A stretch of DNA of 64,000 nucleotides, taken from contig NZ_CP026721.1 of NCBI RefSeq assembly GCF_004117075.1, positions 1,550,001 through 1,614,000 on the forward strand, in the 5' to 3' direction. The notes under the pieces are model-generated. The model saw only the letters and a program-made list of their open reading frames with translations, was not told the DNA's origin and made no database searches. Below are positions 8,793 to 16,379 of the stretch, in pieces. This DNA is from Fervidobacterium changbaicum. Lineage in GTDB: Bacteria; Thermotogota; Thermotogae; Thermotogales; Fervidobacteriaceae. Within the stretch, counting starts at the first letter, position 1. Each line of letters opens with the position of its first letter. The translations under genes and the position numbers were made by a program.

Positions 8793-9019
8793 GCGGTAAG
8801 CCTCCTATCGGAGTTAGGTGCTCATCCCCAAAGTTAGGCTGGCTTGTCGTGTCTGCCACACTGTCCCTACCCATTAGGACTGTTTAGTGGCAGACGGCAG
8901 GGCATGGAACTTGAGCAGTATTCCATGGTGCCGTGACCAGCCTAACGTAGCCGAAAAGGCTGAGGGTAGTCAACCAGGGCTTTTTCCAAGCCCGCCACTT
9001 AAGTGGTGGGTGGTTGACC
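8793..9019 (-). ncRNA. Omega RNA (HEARO-type) of IscB
   Basis: This 227-base stretch directly upstream of iscB has no ORF of its own and shows nested perfect complementarity. 9011-9018 pairs with 8969-8976 (8 bp, left-end stem). 8937-8946 pairs with 8833-8842 (10 bp, long-range). 8851-8859 pairs with 8887-8895 (9 bp). 8903-8909 pairs with 8921-8927 (7 bp hairpin). AGCC-GAAA-type hairpin at 8949-8961. Position, length and fold match known omega RNAs, which carry a guide of about 16 bases at the 5' end taken from DNA flanking the element. Here that guide would come from the 3' end of trmI (above 9019). Exact RNA ends are not visible. Confidence 0.82.
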
Positions 9020-9811
9020 TTTTGTTTCTGCTTTACCTTTTGCAAGTGCGTTCACCTTTCTGGCAAAGATCATATAAGTTGTGTGTGCGACCATCCTGTC
9101 GACTGGTCTTAATCTATTTGGATATGGTTTGAATTGTCTCATCAACGATTCCCACACTTCTACATCGATAAACGGTAGTTCGTACATCTTCTCAAGTACC
9201 ATGGAGACCTGATTGACCGTTGGACAGATTACACCTATTCGACCACCGCCGGCAAGTGCCTCCCAGCACACCTGAATGTAGTTCTCTGGATCTGGTACGT
9301 CCAAAAGTAGAGCATCCACATTTGTTTCGTCAAATCCGAATGCGATATCACGGAGTTTCAATTCAACTCTGTTTACAAGTCCCCATTCTGTAAGGTTCTG
9401 GGTTGCGAGTTTGTAGAAGTCTTCGCGTCTTTCGTACGCGTAGACCTTCCCTTCTTCTCCAACAAGCCTTGCCATTGCAGCGCACATTGCACCGCTTCCA
9501 ACGCCAGTATCAATAACCCTACTGCCTGGTTTGATATCTAATTTCATAACAATGTAGCTTGAATCCTTTGGATAAACTATTTGAGTCTTCCTTTTCATCG
9601 AGAATATGTCGTCGATATAGGTAGGTTGCAGGAGGTAGTAAGATTTGCTTGTCTTACCAATCGTAATTATATCGCCGTAATTTTTCCCGATTATCTTATC
9701 AAATTCAACAACACCAAGGTGCGTACCTTTTTTCTTCCCTGCTTCTACTCTCACAAGGAATTTTGTCCCATCTTCTCCATAGAGTAAGACTCTATCTCCG
9801 TCTTTTATCAA
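8999..9811 (-). CDS. trmI: tRNA (adenine-N1)-methyltransferase TrmI
   Basis: 270 residues, normal for bacterial and archaeal TrmI, which methylates N1 of adenosine 58 (and 57 in some species) in the tRNA T-loop and supports growth at high temperature. A small N-terminal beta domain is followed by a Rossmann methyltransferase core. IDTGVGSGAMCAA near residue 94 is the SAM-binding loop. LLLDVPDPENY near 170 is the TrmI-specific motif IV (DxPxP). ICPTVNQV near 197 is conserved. The last residues (GQPPTT) and the stop codon are encoded by the left end of the iscB element, so the native C-terminus was slightly altered by the insertion; this should not touch the catalytic core. Confidence 0.93.
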   Translation of the reverse strand: MIKDGDRVLLYGEDGTKFLVRVEAGKKKGTHLGVVEFDKIIGKNYGDIITIGKTSKSYYLLQPTYIDDIFSMKRKTQIVYPKDSSYIVMKLDIKPGSRVIDTGVGSGAMCAAMARLVGEEGKVYAYERREDFYKLATQNLTEWGLVNRVELKLRDIAFGFDETNVDALLLDVPDPENYIQVCWEALAGGGRIGVICPTVNQVSMVLEKMYELPFIDVEVWESLMRQFKPYPNRLRPVDRMVAHTTYMIFARKVNALAKGKAETKGQPPTT

Positions 9812-9834
9812 TTCATCTACACCTACCTTCTTTT

Positions 9835-11142
9835 TTATTGTTGCTTATTTTCAATTTTAGCACGAGTGCTTGAAAGTTCAACAATCAGTGAAATCACAAG
9901 TAATAGTCCTAAGATGTAACTGGCCACAGCTGTTCCAAATATATCCATCAGAATTCCAGACAAAATGATGCTTGCGTAGACTGAAAAGGTCTCCCAAGGT
10001 CTTACTTCATTTATCTTCTGCACACTATCTTTGTAGATTTCTGGCAGGAATCTTTCCAAACCCAAGCAAATGGAACCAAGTGGCTTTTGTATTCGCGAGT
10101 AGATAAAGAAGCCGATTAAGAATGCAGATGTTAACATCCATCCTTTTATTGCAAGTAAGAAAGTCGTTGCGTAGATAAATAGCGCAAGCGCTGTATTAAC
10201 GTGCCCTAAAAGACGGACCTTCTCTCCATAACTTTTGAAAAAAGCGCTTGAAAGAGCGTTTAGCGTAGCACCCAGAACGAAAAGCAACAGCATCTTAGGT
10301 GCTTCTAATTCAGGTGCGGTTTTGCGCGTAGTGAATGAGTACCATGCGTGTAAAGGTAGCAAGAATTCGATTTGATAAAAGAGTACGGTTTTTACAACGT
10401 CTAAGGATAGGTTGACTCTTTGAGCTTTGTTTTGGACTCCAGCCTTTGGAGTTTTCCCTATTTGGAATTTATCGTATATTTCAGCTTTCTCAGTTGTGCT
10501 CAGTTTGATTTTGTACTTCTTATCCTCAACTATCAAGAAAGCAACAGCAAAAACGGAGAAGAAAAACAAAAGACTCACGTGAGACACTATTTCACTGCAC
10601 GTGTCGGTTTTGAATACTTTCAGAGAGTAAGTGTACGACCAGAGTGCTCCAAAGATACTCCAAAACACCGACTGAAAGTTTAAAAGCTTTTGGTTGAAAT
10701 AAGTTTTCTTATCTTGCGCAAGTCCTATTAATGACAACGAGTAGACGAACAACGAGAAGTTAAAAGAGAGTAAAACAAGAAAAAGACTGAAGAGATTTGT
10801 CTCAGCTGTCATTAAATTTGGAATCGTTGAGAGTAAGAAAGCTGAGGTGGTTCCAAAGACGAGTATATAAGGAGTTCTTCGACCTATGGCACTCCTTGTC
10901 ATTTCAAATAGGAAAAGTATTTTGTTCTTTAGTAAAGCAACAAAAAGCAACTCTGAGTAGAAAAGTGCAAGTGTAAGTGTCCTTGAAATTGTTGATTTCA
11001 ATAAGAAGTTCAATGTTAGGTAAATGTAAGTTGGAACCACAAAACCAAGCCCAAAGAAACCAAAGGAAAGTACAATTATGTCTTTTATATCCTCTGTTCT
11101 TAACTTACCAAAGTTCATACCTTCGTTTCCCACCATTTTCAC
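9835..11142 (-). CDS. MFS-type transporter (GPH-like)
   Basis: 435 residues and about 12 hydrophobic segments. Near residue 80 the loop after helix 2 reads EMTRSAIGRRTPYIL, resembling the D-x-T-R-x-R-W-G-R-R-x-P motif of glycoside-pentoside-hexuronide:cation symporters. The rest is divergent, so substrate cannot be assigned. The GTG start at 11142 follows AGAGGTGG by about 7 bases. It lies 23 bases upstream of trmI on the same strand. A sugar or organic-acid carrier is the most cautious call. Confidence 0.65.
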   Translation of the reverse strand: MKMVGNEGMNFGKLRTEDIKDIIVLSFGFFGLGFVVPTYIYLTLNFLLKSTISRTLTLALFYSELLFVALLKNKILFLFEMTRSAIGRRTPYILVFGTTSAFLLSTIPNLMTAETNLFSLFLVLLSFNFSLFVYSLSLIGLAQDKKTYFNQKLLNFQSVFWSIFGALWSYTYSLKVFKTDTCSEIVSHVSLLFFFSVFAVAFLIVEDKKYKIKLSTTEKAEIYDKFQIGKTPKAGVQNKAQRVNLSLDVVKTVLFYQIEFLLPLHAWYSFTTRKTAPELEAPKMLLLFVLGATLNALSSAFFKSYGEKVRLLGHVNTALALFIYATTFLLAIKGWMLTSAFLIGFFIYSRIQKPLGSICLGLERFLPEIYKDSVQKINEVRPWETFSVYASIILSGILMDIFGTAVASYILGLLLVISLIVELSSTRAKIENKQQ

Positions 11143-11205
11143 GCATAGACCACCTCTCTAAATTATGAAAACCAGGGAATTCTTTGAACACGATTATGGT
11201 TTATA

Positions 11206-11724
11206 TCATCGGTATCTTTCGACTGTGAATTTGTATATTTCGAAATCATCATCGAATATCCCAGCTTTGAGTTTGGCTATTCGGATTTGCTCTTCAACTG
11301 TGTCTACGCCTTCTATGTCCGGTAAAAGTAGCCCTCTTCTCCATCCTTTTTGGACGATTATCCCGTATTTTTTTGGATCAAGCTCTGAGATGCTTTCCAC
11401 AGGTTCGTATGGGTTTAGAACATCAACATTGACTACGATGTTGTCTAATTCATAAGGTTGCACAGGCGGAAACCTCGGATCTCTTGTCGCAGCTGCTATT
11501 GCATTGTCACGTATTTCGTACGCGAGGTTTTCACGCACAGGAACAAAAGTTCCTATACATCCCCTCAATGAACCATCCAAGTTATGCAATGTTACAAAAC
11601 AACCTGCCCTTCTTTCGAAAAGTTCCTTTGGAAGTCCTTCGTGTGGTTCGATAGCTCTTTTGTGTTTAACGTAATTTTCAATGACTTCAATTGCCCACTT
11701 TACATAAGGATGTTCTCCAATCAC
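11206..11724 (-). CDS. AMMECR1-family protein
   Basis: 172 residues matching the AMMECR1 family. [18 protein letters not shown] near residue 45 contains the invariant LRGCIGT core. DPRFPPV and [11 protein letters not shown] follow, then the K-G-x-R-x-G-L-L-L-P block near 127 ([17 protein letters not shown]). Biochemical function is not established; the fold suggests ligand or nucleic-acid binding, and several bacteria carry it near radical-SAM/MEMO genes. The GTG start at 11724 follows a GGGGGG ribosome site. IS6-like copy 1 is inserted only 23 bases upstream of the start, so the original promoter has been separated from the gene. Confidence 0.92.
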   Translation of the reverse strand: MIGEHPYVKWAIEVIENYVKHKRAIEPHEGLPKELFERRAGCFVTLHNLDGSLRGCIGTFVPVRENLAYEIRDNAIAAATRDPRFPPVQPYELDNIVVNVDVLNPYEPVESISELDPKKYGIIVQKGWRRGLLLPDIEGVDTVEEQIRIAKLKAGIFDDDFEIYKFTVERYR

Positions 11725-11747
11725 GCTAATCCCCCCTTGCTTGCATA

Positions 11748-12788
11748 GATGCTGTTAACTAAAAGTATTGAAAATTTCCAAAAACCGTATTATCTTCTTA
11801 TTAGTGGAACACCCCCCACCATCAATTCTCACAAAAAGGAGGTACTCCACTATGCAAAATTCTGTAGTCTCTTGCCCCAAATGCGGCTCTACCAACATCT
11901 ACAAAAACGGTCATGATAAGTACGGTAACCAACAATACTTTTGCAAAGACTGTAAGCGCACTTTCAGACTTGTTCATTCAAAAAAACACAAGCTCTTCTC
12001 TTTCCCTTATCCTAAATGCCCTGTCTGTGGAAAAACTATGCAAATCCACAAAATCAAAAAAGCCTTCGTTAAGTTCCGTTGCCGTTCTTGCCATACCAGA
12101 GACGAAATCCCAACTAACTTACCTCAATTTGTCCCTCTTCCTTTCGACTCTTTCAAGTTCTTCCGTTTCCCTATCTTTATTGTCCTTAAAGCCTTCGTCC
12201 TTTATTTCAAAGCTGTGTCCTTGCGTTCCATCAGAGACTCACTTAATATCAAAGTCTCTCATGTCGCTATCTACAAGTGGATCCTTAAGTTGTCTTGTTT
12301 CTTTTCCATCCTCGTTCCTGTAGATGCTTTCAAAGTCCATGGTGATGAAACTGTCGTTTTGTTTAAATCCAAAAAGTACTATGTTTGGTTCTTAGTTGAC
12401 CATGAGACGAATCTCATTGTTGCTTGGCATGTATCCAAATATCGCGATATGGGTCAAGTGAAGATATTGTTAGAGAAGTTCTTTGGTAACAACGAAAGAA
12501 CAATCGAACTAATTACAGATGGACTTGGTGCATATGGTGCAGTGAAGATACTATACAAGAATATCAATCATATTGTTGTGAGACTTGGGCAAAACAATCA
12601 ATGTGAATCGAAGTTTTCGTTATTCCAAGACTTTGTACGAGCCAAGCGTGGATTTAAGAATATTGACAATCTTCCAATGTACGTAAACAGTTTTTGTGTA
12701 GTGAGAAATCTCTTGAAACTGAACGGGAATGATATTGCGCGTGTTATGAGTGTTCTATTGTCTTCCATCACTACAAGTTAACAGCATC
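11748..12788 (+). mobile_element. IS6-like insertion sequence, copy 1 (1041 bp)
   Basis: Terminal inverted repeats are GATGCTGTTAACT (11748-11760) and AGTTAACAGCATC (12776-12788), a perfect 13 bp. A perfect 8-bp target duplication, CTTGCATA, flanks it at 11740-11747 and 12789-12796. Eight-base duplications and a CTGTT core in the repeats fit the IS6 group. The transposase-promoter end faces the start of the AMMECR1 gene. Reading outward on the minus strand from the element edge there are 11 bases, then GGGGGG, then the GTG start. Near-identity with the copies at 30610 and 47289 indicates recent activity. Confidence 0.93.
11852..12781 (+). CDS. Transposase of IS6-like element, copy 1
   Basis: 309 residues from the ATG at 11852, which has AAAAGGAGG 9 bases upstream; the longer frame starting at 11768 lacks a ribosome site and would begin inside the element's end. 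Two zinc ribbons come first: CPKC...CKDC at residues ~8-30 and CPVC...CRSC at ~50-72. A DDE-type core follows, with HGDET (Asp, ~178), ITDGLGAYG (Asp, ~222) and QCESKF (Glu, ~251). The stop (TAA) lies within the terminal repeat. It differs from copies 2 and 3 by a few residues (VDHETN against VEHDSN). IS6 assignment rests on end structure plus DDE spacing and is fairly, not fully, certain. Confidence 0.9.
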   Translation: MQNSVVSCPKCGSTNIYKNGHDKYGNQQYFCKDCKRTFRLVHSKKHKLFSFPYPKCPVCGKTMQIHKIKKAFVKFRCRSCHTRDEIPTNLPQFVPLPFDSFKFFRFPIFIVLKAFVLYFKAVSLRSIRDSLNIKVSHVAIYKWILKLSCFFSILVPVDAFKVHGDETVVLFKSKKYYVWFLVDHETNLIVAWHVSKYRDMGQVKILLEKFFGNNERTIELITDGLGAYGAVKILYKNINHIVVRLGQNNQCESKFSLFQDFVRAKRGFKNIDNLPMYVNSFCVVRNLLKLNGNDIARVMSVLLSSITTS

Positions 12789-12829
12789 CTTGCATATACC
12801 GGAGATTCCAAAAACTCTAAACTGAAAGT

Positions 12830-13507
12830 TCAAGGTCTTTGCCTCTTCATGAGGTCGATTATTAGTTGAACTTCTCCCACACCCATCTTCATCTTTTTGG
12901 CAATTTCCACGGGCTCTAAGCCACTGAGATACATGTCAAATATGAGCACTTCTTTCTTGTTTTGTTCTGGTTCATCAACTCCATCGACATCTTGTATTCC
13001 CTCGTAATCTGAGTACTCATCTTCTTTTTTTGAGCTCTCTTTCCTCGATGATGGTTGTGCTGAGTTGGATGGAACGTTTTTGAAGATATATCCTTGAATT
13101 AACGCCTTTTCGTCTGGAGATATCTCAACATCGGAACCGGAGGATTTTCCGCTTCTTTCTTCCCTCAGCCCGCCAGTTTTTGAACTTGAGAATTCCGTAT
13201 TTACATCAGTGCTGGTTAAGTTTTGTAACTGATTTTGAAGCTGAACAGCCAAAGTAGCTAAGGATACGTATTGTTCGTTCAGTTCCTTTATCAGATTCTT
13301 TGCTTCCTCCATTTTCTTTTCAAGTTGTTCCAATTTTGAATCTACGAATATTCTTACCTTTCCTATCAGTTCTACAAGCTTTTCTTCCTCTTCATCTATT
13401 TCGCTCTTTTCAGTTCTCTTCTTGAAGCTTTCCAATATATACGTAGCCCAGGCAAATATTAGTGAACTTATTGAGGCTAAAACTACAAACCAGTGGAAAG
13501 CTGACAT
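12830..13507 (-). CDS. Membrane-anchored coiled-coil protein with C-terminal HTH-like segment
   Basis: 225 residues. An N-terminal membrane helix (FHWFVVLASISSLIFAWATYIL) leads into a charged coiled coil at about residues 33-95. A Ser/Glu-rich, probably disordered linker follows, then a C-terminal helix-turn-helix-like segment (LSGLEPVEIAKKMKMGVGEVQLI, split here by function: residues ~193-216). This layout resembles DUF6115/SwrB-like proteins; recognition is tentative. ATG at 13507 with GGGGATGAG upstream; 3 bases after the preceding gene. It is the last gene of the potassium-uptake operon. Confidence 0.7.
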   Translation of the reverse strand: MSAFHWFVVLASISSLIFAWATYILESFKKRTEKSEIDEEEEKLVELIGKVRIFVDSKLEQLEKKMEEAKNLIKELNEQYVSLATLAVQLQNQLQNLTSTDVNTEFSSSKTGGLREERSGKSSGSDVEISPDEKALIQGYIFKNVPSNSAQPSSRKESSKKEDEYSDYEGIQDVDGVDEPEQNKKEVLIFDMYLSGLEPVEIAKKMKMGVGEVQLIIDLMKRQRP

Positions 13508-13510
13508 GTT

Positions 13511-14104
13511 TTACTCATCCCCTTCCCGATGAGTTGAACTTTTGTAAACAACTTTTGGGAAAGTCTTTATGTCCTCTCCGCTCCATACAAGCAGTGTTCC
13601 CAAGTTTTTGGTTGGTGTGGGTTCGACAGTTTCAATTTCTGCATCTTCGGGTAGATGAACTTTCAGTGTGGAATTTGCTACCGAATTCATCCGGATTTGT
13701 CCCATGTCAAGAATGTAACTAGAATCGCTTTTCTGCACAATACCGCTTAATACAACAGTTTCGGTAATTTCCAAAATGCTTTCTTTGTCATCCATTGTCG
13801 ATTTGAAATCTATTACCTCGATCTTTTTTCCTATCTCGTCTGAAACTTCACTGAAGTACTTTTTGAATGTGTCAAGAGAAGTCTGCTTGTATGTTTTGAT
13901 GTATTCTTCCTTTTTCTTGTCACTCTTGAACTTCAATCCACTTACGGTAGTTATCGTGGCGTTGTCTTCATAGCCGGCGATAATATCGGAATTGTAGTAC
14001 TCGACGGTGAAGTTCGGAGACCTGAACATCAATGTTAAAATGTCGGTGATTAGAAAGAACAGAACGATCAACATAAGTAGGTAAATCATCGTCTTATTTC
14101 CCAT
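13511..14104 (-). CDS. Single-pass membrane protein, function unknown
   Basis: 197 residues from the ATG at 14104; the longer frame from 14113 puts the purine-rich site directly against the start. One N-terminal helix (MIYLLMLIVLFFLITDIL) anchors a soluble domain of about 165 residues with mixed beta/alpha character and a conserved-looking IDFKSTMDDKESILEITETV stretch around 100-120. I recognise no family. It lies between trkH and the coiled-coil protein with short gaps, so it is cotranscribed with potassium uptake genes, but a functional link is only positional. Confidence 0.65.
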   Translation of the reverse strand: MGNKTMIYLLMLIVLFFLITDILTLMFRSPNFTVEYYNSDIIAGYEDNATITTVSGLKFKSDKKKEEYIKTYKQTSLDTFKKYFSEVSDEIGKKIEVIDFKSTMDDKESILEITETVVLSGIVQKSDSSYILDMGQIRMNSVANSTLKVHLPEDAEIETVEPTPTKNLGTLLVWSGEDIKTFPKVVYKSSTHREGDE

Positions 14105-14132
14105 TTCTAACATCCTTTCTTCTTATTCTTTG

Positions 14133-15647
14133 CTACCGAAGTTTTGAGTTCATTACCTTCGTGAGTCTTAATTCATCGACCTTCTTATTTATATCATTTA
14201 CCAACTTTGCTATTGCGTATATAACTATCAGAAATTCAAACCTTCCTGTGAACATTCCTATGATTAATGTCCACATGGCCGTCAATGGCATGTTTGGAGA
14301 TGTAATACCACAGCTGAGACCTACACCATCCATTGCCGACGCGAATTCAAACATCGAGTTCAGAGCTCCGTATCCATGTAGCATAAGTATGAAAGAACCA
14401 ATAACGAACGAAGTCAAATAGAGCGATATAACGACTAAAGCTTCGCGAATATTCTCATCACCGAGAATGATTTGCTGTTCACCCTTAAATATTATTCTTT
14501 TTTTCACAGTGTTTCTTGGTAAAAGGAAGCTTTTCACGCTATCGTAAAGTGTATTTATTACGACCCAGAGACGAAACTGCTTAATACCACTCGATGTCGA
14601 GTCCATCATACCACCGGAAATCATTAAGATTATTAAAACGAACATAAAGGGTGAAAAAGCTATCCATTTTGTTTCGTTCAATGGCAGAGTCTGGAATCCA
14701 GTTCCGCTTATAGCTGAGACGGTCTGGAAAAGTACATATCTTAAGGCCTCTTTGAAGTCTTTGAAATATTTCCCCACCGAATAAACCGATAAAATAATCG
14801 CCGTACCAAATGAGGAACTTATCAACAACCATGGCTCACCGTTTCTCAAAACAGCTTTGAAGTTCCCTTTCCAAAACGCATAGTGAACTCCGAATCCGGT
14901 TGCACCTATGATCATCAGGAATATTGTAACTATCTCTATCGATAAGCTATTGAATTCTCCTATACTGCCGTTACGTGTAGAAAATCCTCCAGTTCCCAGT
15001 GCAGTCATCGTGTGGTTGAGTGCTTCAAACCAATTCATTCCGGCTATCCTTAGTGCTACTGTACCGGCAACGGTATAAGCAAGGTAGATTTCAATTATCA
15101 GTTGCGCTGATCTTCTTATATTCGGCACCAAATTATCGGATCTACCTTCTGATTTGTAAAATCCCAGAGCTCTTGGACCTAAGACCATTCCGAGCATCAA
15201 AACTGCGAAGCCTGCACTCCCAACGTACTGGGTAAACGACCTCCAAAAGAGCAAGAGTTTCGAAAGCTTCGTCACATCCGTGAATATGGTCAAACCTGTG
15301 CCCGTAAGTCCGCTTACCGATTCGAAAACCGCTTGAGAAAACGTAAGATTACCCAACAATTTATGCGGAATGGCAGATAGCAGTGAGATGATTATCCAGG
15401 TAAAGACTGTTAGCACTGCACCCTCTCTGTAATATATCGTTTCAACATCCTCAACTCTAACAAGAAAGCCTGATAAATATATGATAAAAGAGATCATCGA
15501 TGTGAGCAGAAAAGGATACGTGTTCTTAACTTCTTCTGGGTAGAAGATACAAAACACTACAGGAACTAACACAAGTAACGCATACTGAAACATAACAAGG
15601 GTAAACACTTTATATACTTTGAGATAGCTTCTCAACATCTGTAGCAA
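14133..15647 (-). CDS. trkH: TrkH/KtrB-type potassium uptake channel subunit
   Basis: 504 residues, the usual length for TrkH/KtrB. Four MPM repeats show the selectivity-filter glycines in order: SGLTGTGL near 110, ALGTGGF near 215, ISGTGFQT near 312 and DGVGLSCG near 437. It forms a membrane K+ channel gated by a cytoplasmic ring of TrkA/KtrA-type RCK proteins, which are encoded just upstream (trkA1, and the interrupted trkA2). The ATG at 15647 is preceded by TTGGAGG. Part of a minus-strand operon starting at the response regulator. Confidence 0.94.
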   Translation of the reverse strand: MLQMLRSYLKVYKVFTLVMFQYALLVLVPVVFCIFYPEEVKNTYPFLLTSMISFIIYLSGFLVRVEDVETIYYREGAVLTVFTWIIISLLSAIPHKLLGNLTFSQAVFESVSGLTGTGLTIFTDVTKLSKLLLFWRSFTQYVGSAGFAVLMLGMVLGPRALGFYKSEGRSDNLVPNIRRSAQLIIEIYLAYTVAGTVALRIAGMNWFEALNHTMTALGTGGFSTRNGSIGEFNSLSIEIVTIFLMIIGATGFGVHYAFWKGNFKAVLRNGEPWLLISSSFGTAIILSVYSVGKYFKDFKEALRYVLFQTVSAISGTGFQTLPLNETKWIAFSPFMFVLIILMISGGMMDSTSSGIKQFRLWVVINTLYDSVKSFLLPRNTVKKRIIFKGEQQIILGDENIREALVVISLYLTSFVIGSFILMLHGYGALNSMFEFASAMDGVGLSCGITSPNMPLTAMWTLIIGMFTGRFEFLIVIYAIAKLVNDINKKVDELRLTKVMNSKLR

Positions 15648-15719
15648 CCTCCAAAAAGAACGATGTTTTCAACACATTATTTAGTTTCTGACCTAAACAA
15701 AGTCAAACCTATTTTATTT

Positions 15720-16379
15720 TCATGAACTAAAGAACGACAGAACTTCCATGCGCTTTTCTTCTGGGCAAACAAGGATAACCTCGTCTCCTGGTTGAAGCGT
15801 AGTCTCACCCCGCGGGATAATGAAACCATCTTCTCTTTTTATACCAACGATCACAACATCTTCCGGTATATTCAGTTCTTTGAGCTTTTTTCGTGCAATG
15901 TTTGAGTCCCAACTTAAAGAAACTTCTATAACAGATACTCCCTTTAGAGCAGTTTTCTCCTCGAGTTCTTGTGTTAGCTGGCTTCCAAAAAGCAGTGGCT
16001 CCAAGTTTCTCATAATCAGATCAGTAACGCCAAGCGTCCTGATTCCAAAACGCTCGAACAAATCGAGATTTTCCGAGTTATTCAACAACGTAACAACATT
16101 TTTCACTCCGTAGTATTCCTGCACCAAGCGTGCAACGAAGAAATTCTTTCTATCTCTTTCCATGAGCAGAACAACGATATCGCTTGGTTCAATTTCTAAC
16201 TGATCGAGCACTTTTTTTGAAGTGGCATCTCCGTTAACGATGGTGGCGTTCAGCGTTTTTGAATACTCCTCACACAGCTCTTTGTCCCTGTTAACGAAAT
16301 ACACGTCGTAGCCTTGGGCTATCAATCTTTTGGCCAAAAAGTACGGTACCCTTTCGCCACCGATAATAACTATTTTCAT
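15720..16379 (-). CDS. trkA: TrkA-family regulatory subunit (TrkA-N plus TrkA-C)
   Basis: 219 residues, a two-domain RCK protein. TrkA-N spans about 1-130 (VNGDAT, then FVARLVQEYYGVKNVV) and TrkA-C about 140-219 (IPRGETTLQPGDEVILVCPE). The usual dinucleotide loop GxGxxG is replaced by IIGGERVPYFLA, so NAD(H)/ATP binding may differ from classic members. The ATG overlaps the stop of trkA2 by 4 bases (ATGA), and trkH follows 72 bases downstream, so all three were made as a set. It likely forms the gating ring of TrkH, originally with trkA2. Confidence 0.9.
   Translation of the reverse strand: MKIVIIGGERVPYFLAKRLIAQGYDVYFVNRDKELCEEYSKTLNATIVNGDATSKKVLDQLEIEPSDIVVLLMERDRKNFFVARLVQEYYGVKNVVTLLNNSENLDLFERFGIRTLGVTDLIMRNLEPLLFGSQLTQELEEKTALKGVSVIEVSLSWDSNIARKKLKELNIPEDVVIVGIKREDGFIIPRGETTLQPGDEVILVCPEEKRMEVLSFFSS

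Larger units (their letters stand above)
7491..9019 (-). mobile_element. IscB-type IS200/IS605-derived element (approximate ends)
   Basis: The element contains only iscB and its upstream RNA; no Y1 transposase gene is present. The left end on the minus strand is GGTCAACCACCC (plus 9008-9019), identical to the left end of the relic element at 60486. Near the right end lies an imperfect palindrome, GGGCTAC at 7529-7535 with GTAGCCC at 7564-7570. It encloses a TGGCT/AGCCA stem, as expected for the subterminal hairpins of this superfamily. The iscB frame runs past this hairpin to a stop at 7491, so the true right boundary is probably between 7491 and 7529. It lies between trmI and ctpA, and the last six or so codons of trmI come from the element. 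Mobility would need a Y1 transposase in trans. Confidence 0.8.

Noticed and set aside
11913-12323. 136-codon alternative frame inside the IS6-like transposase, present in all three copies (also 31075-31485 and 47754-48164)
   Set aside because: It is a same-strand shadow in another frame of the transposase. Composition is Ser/Leu biased, with no domain and no ribosome site. Conservation follows only from the identity of the IS copies.
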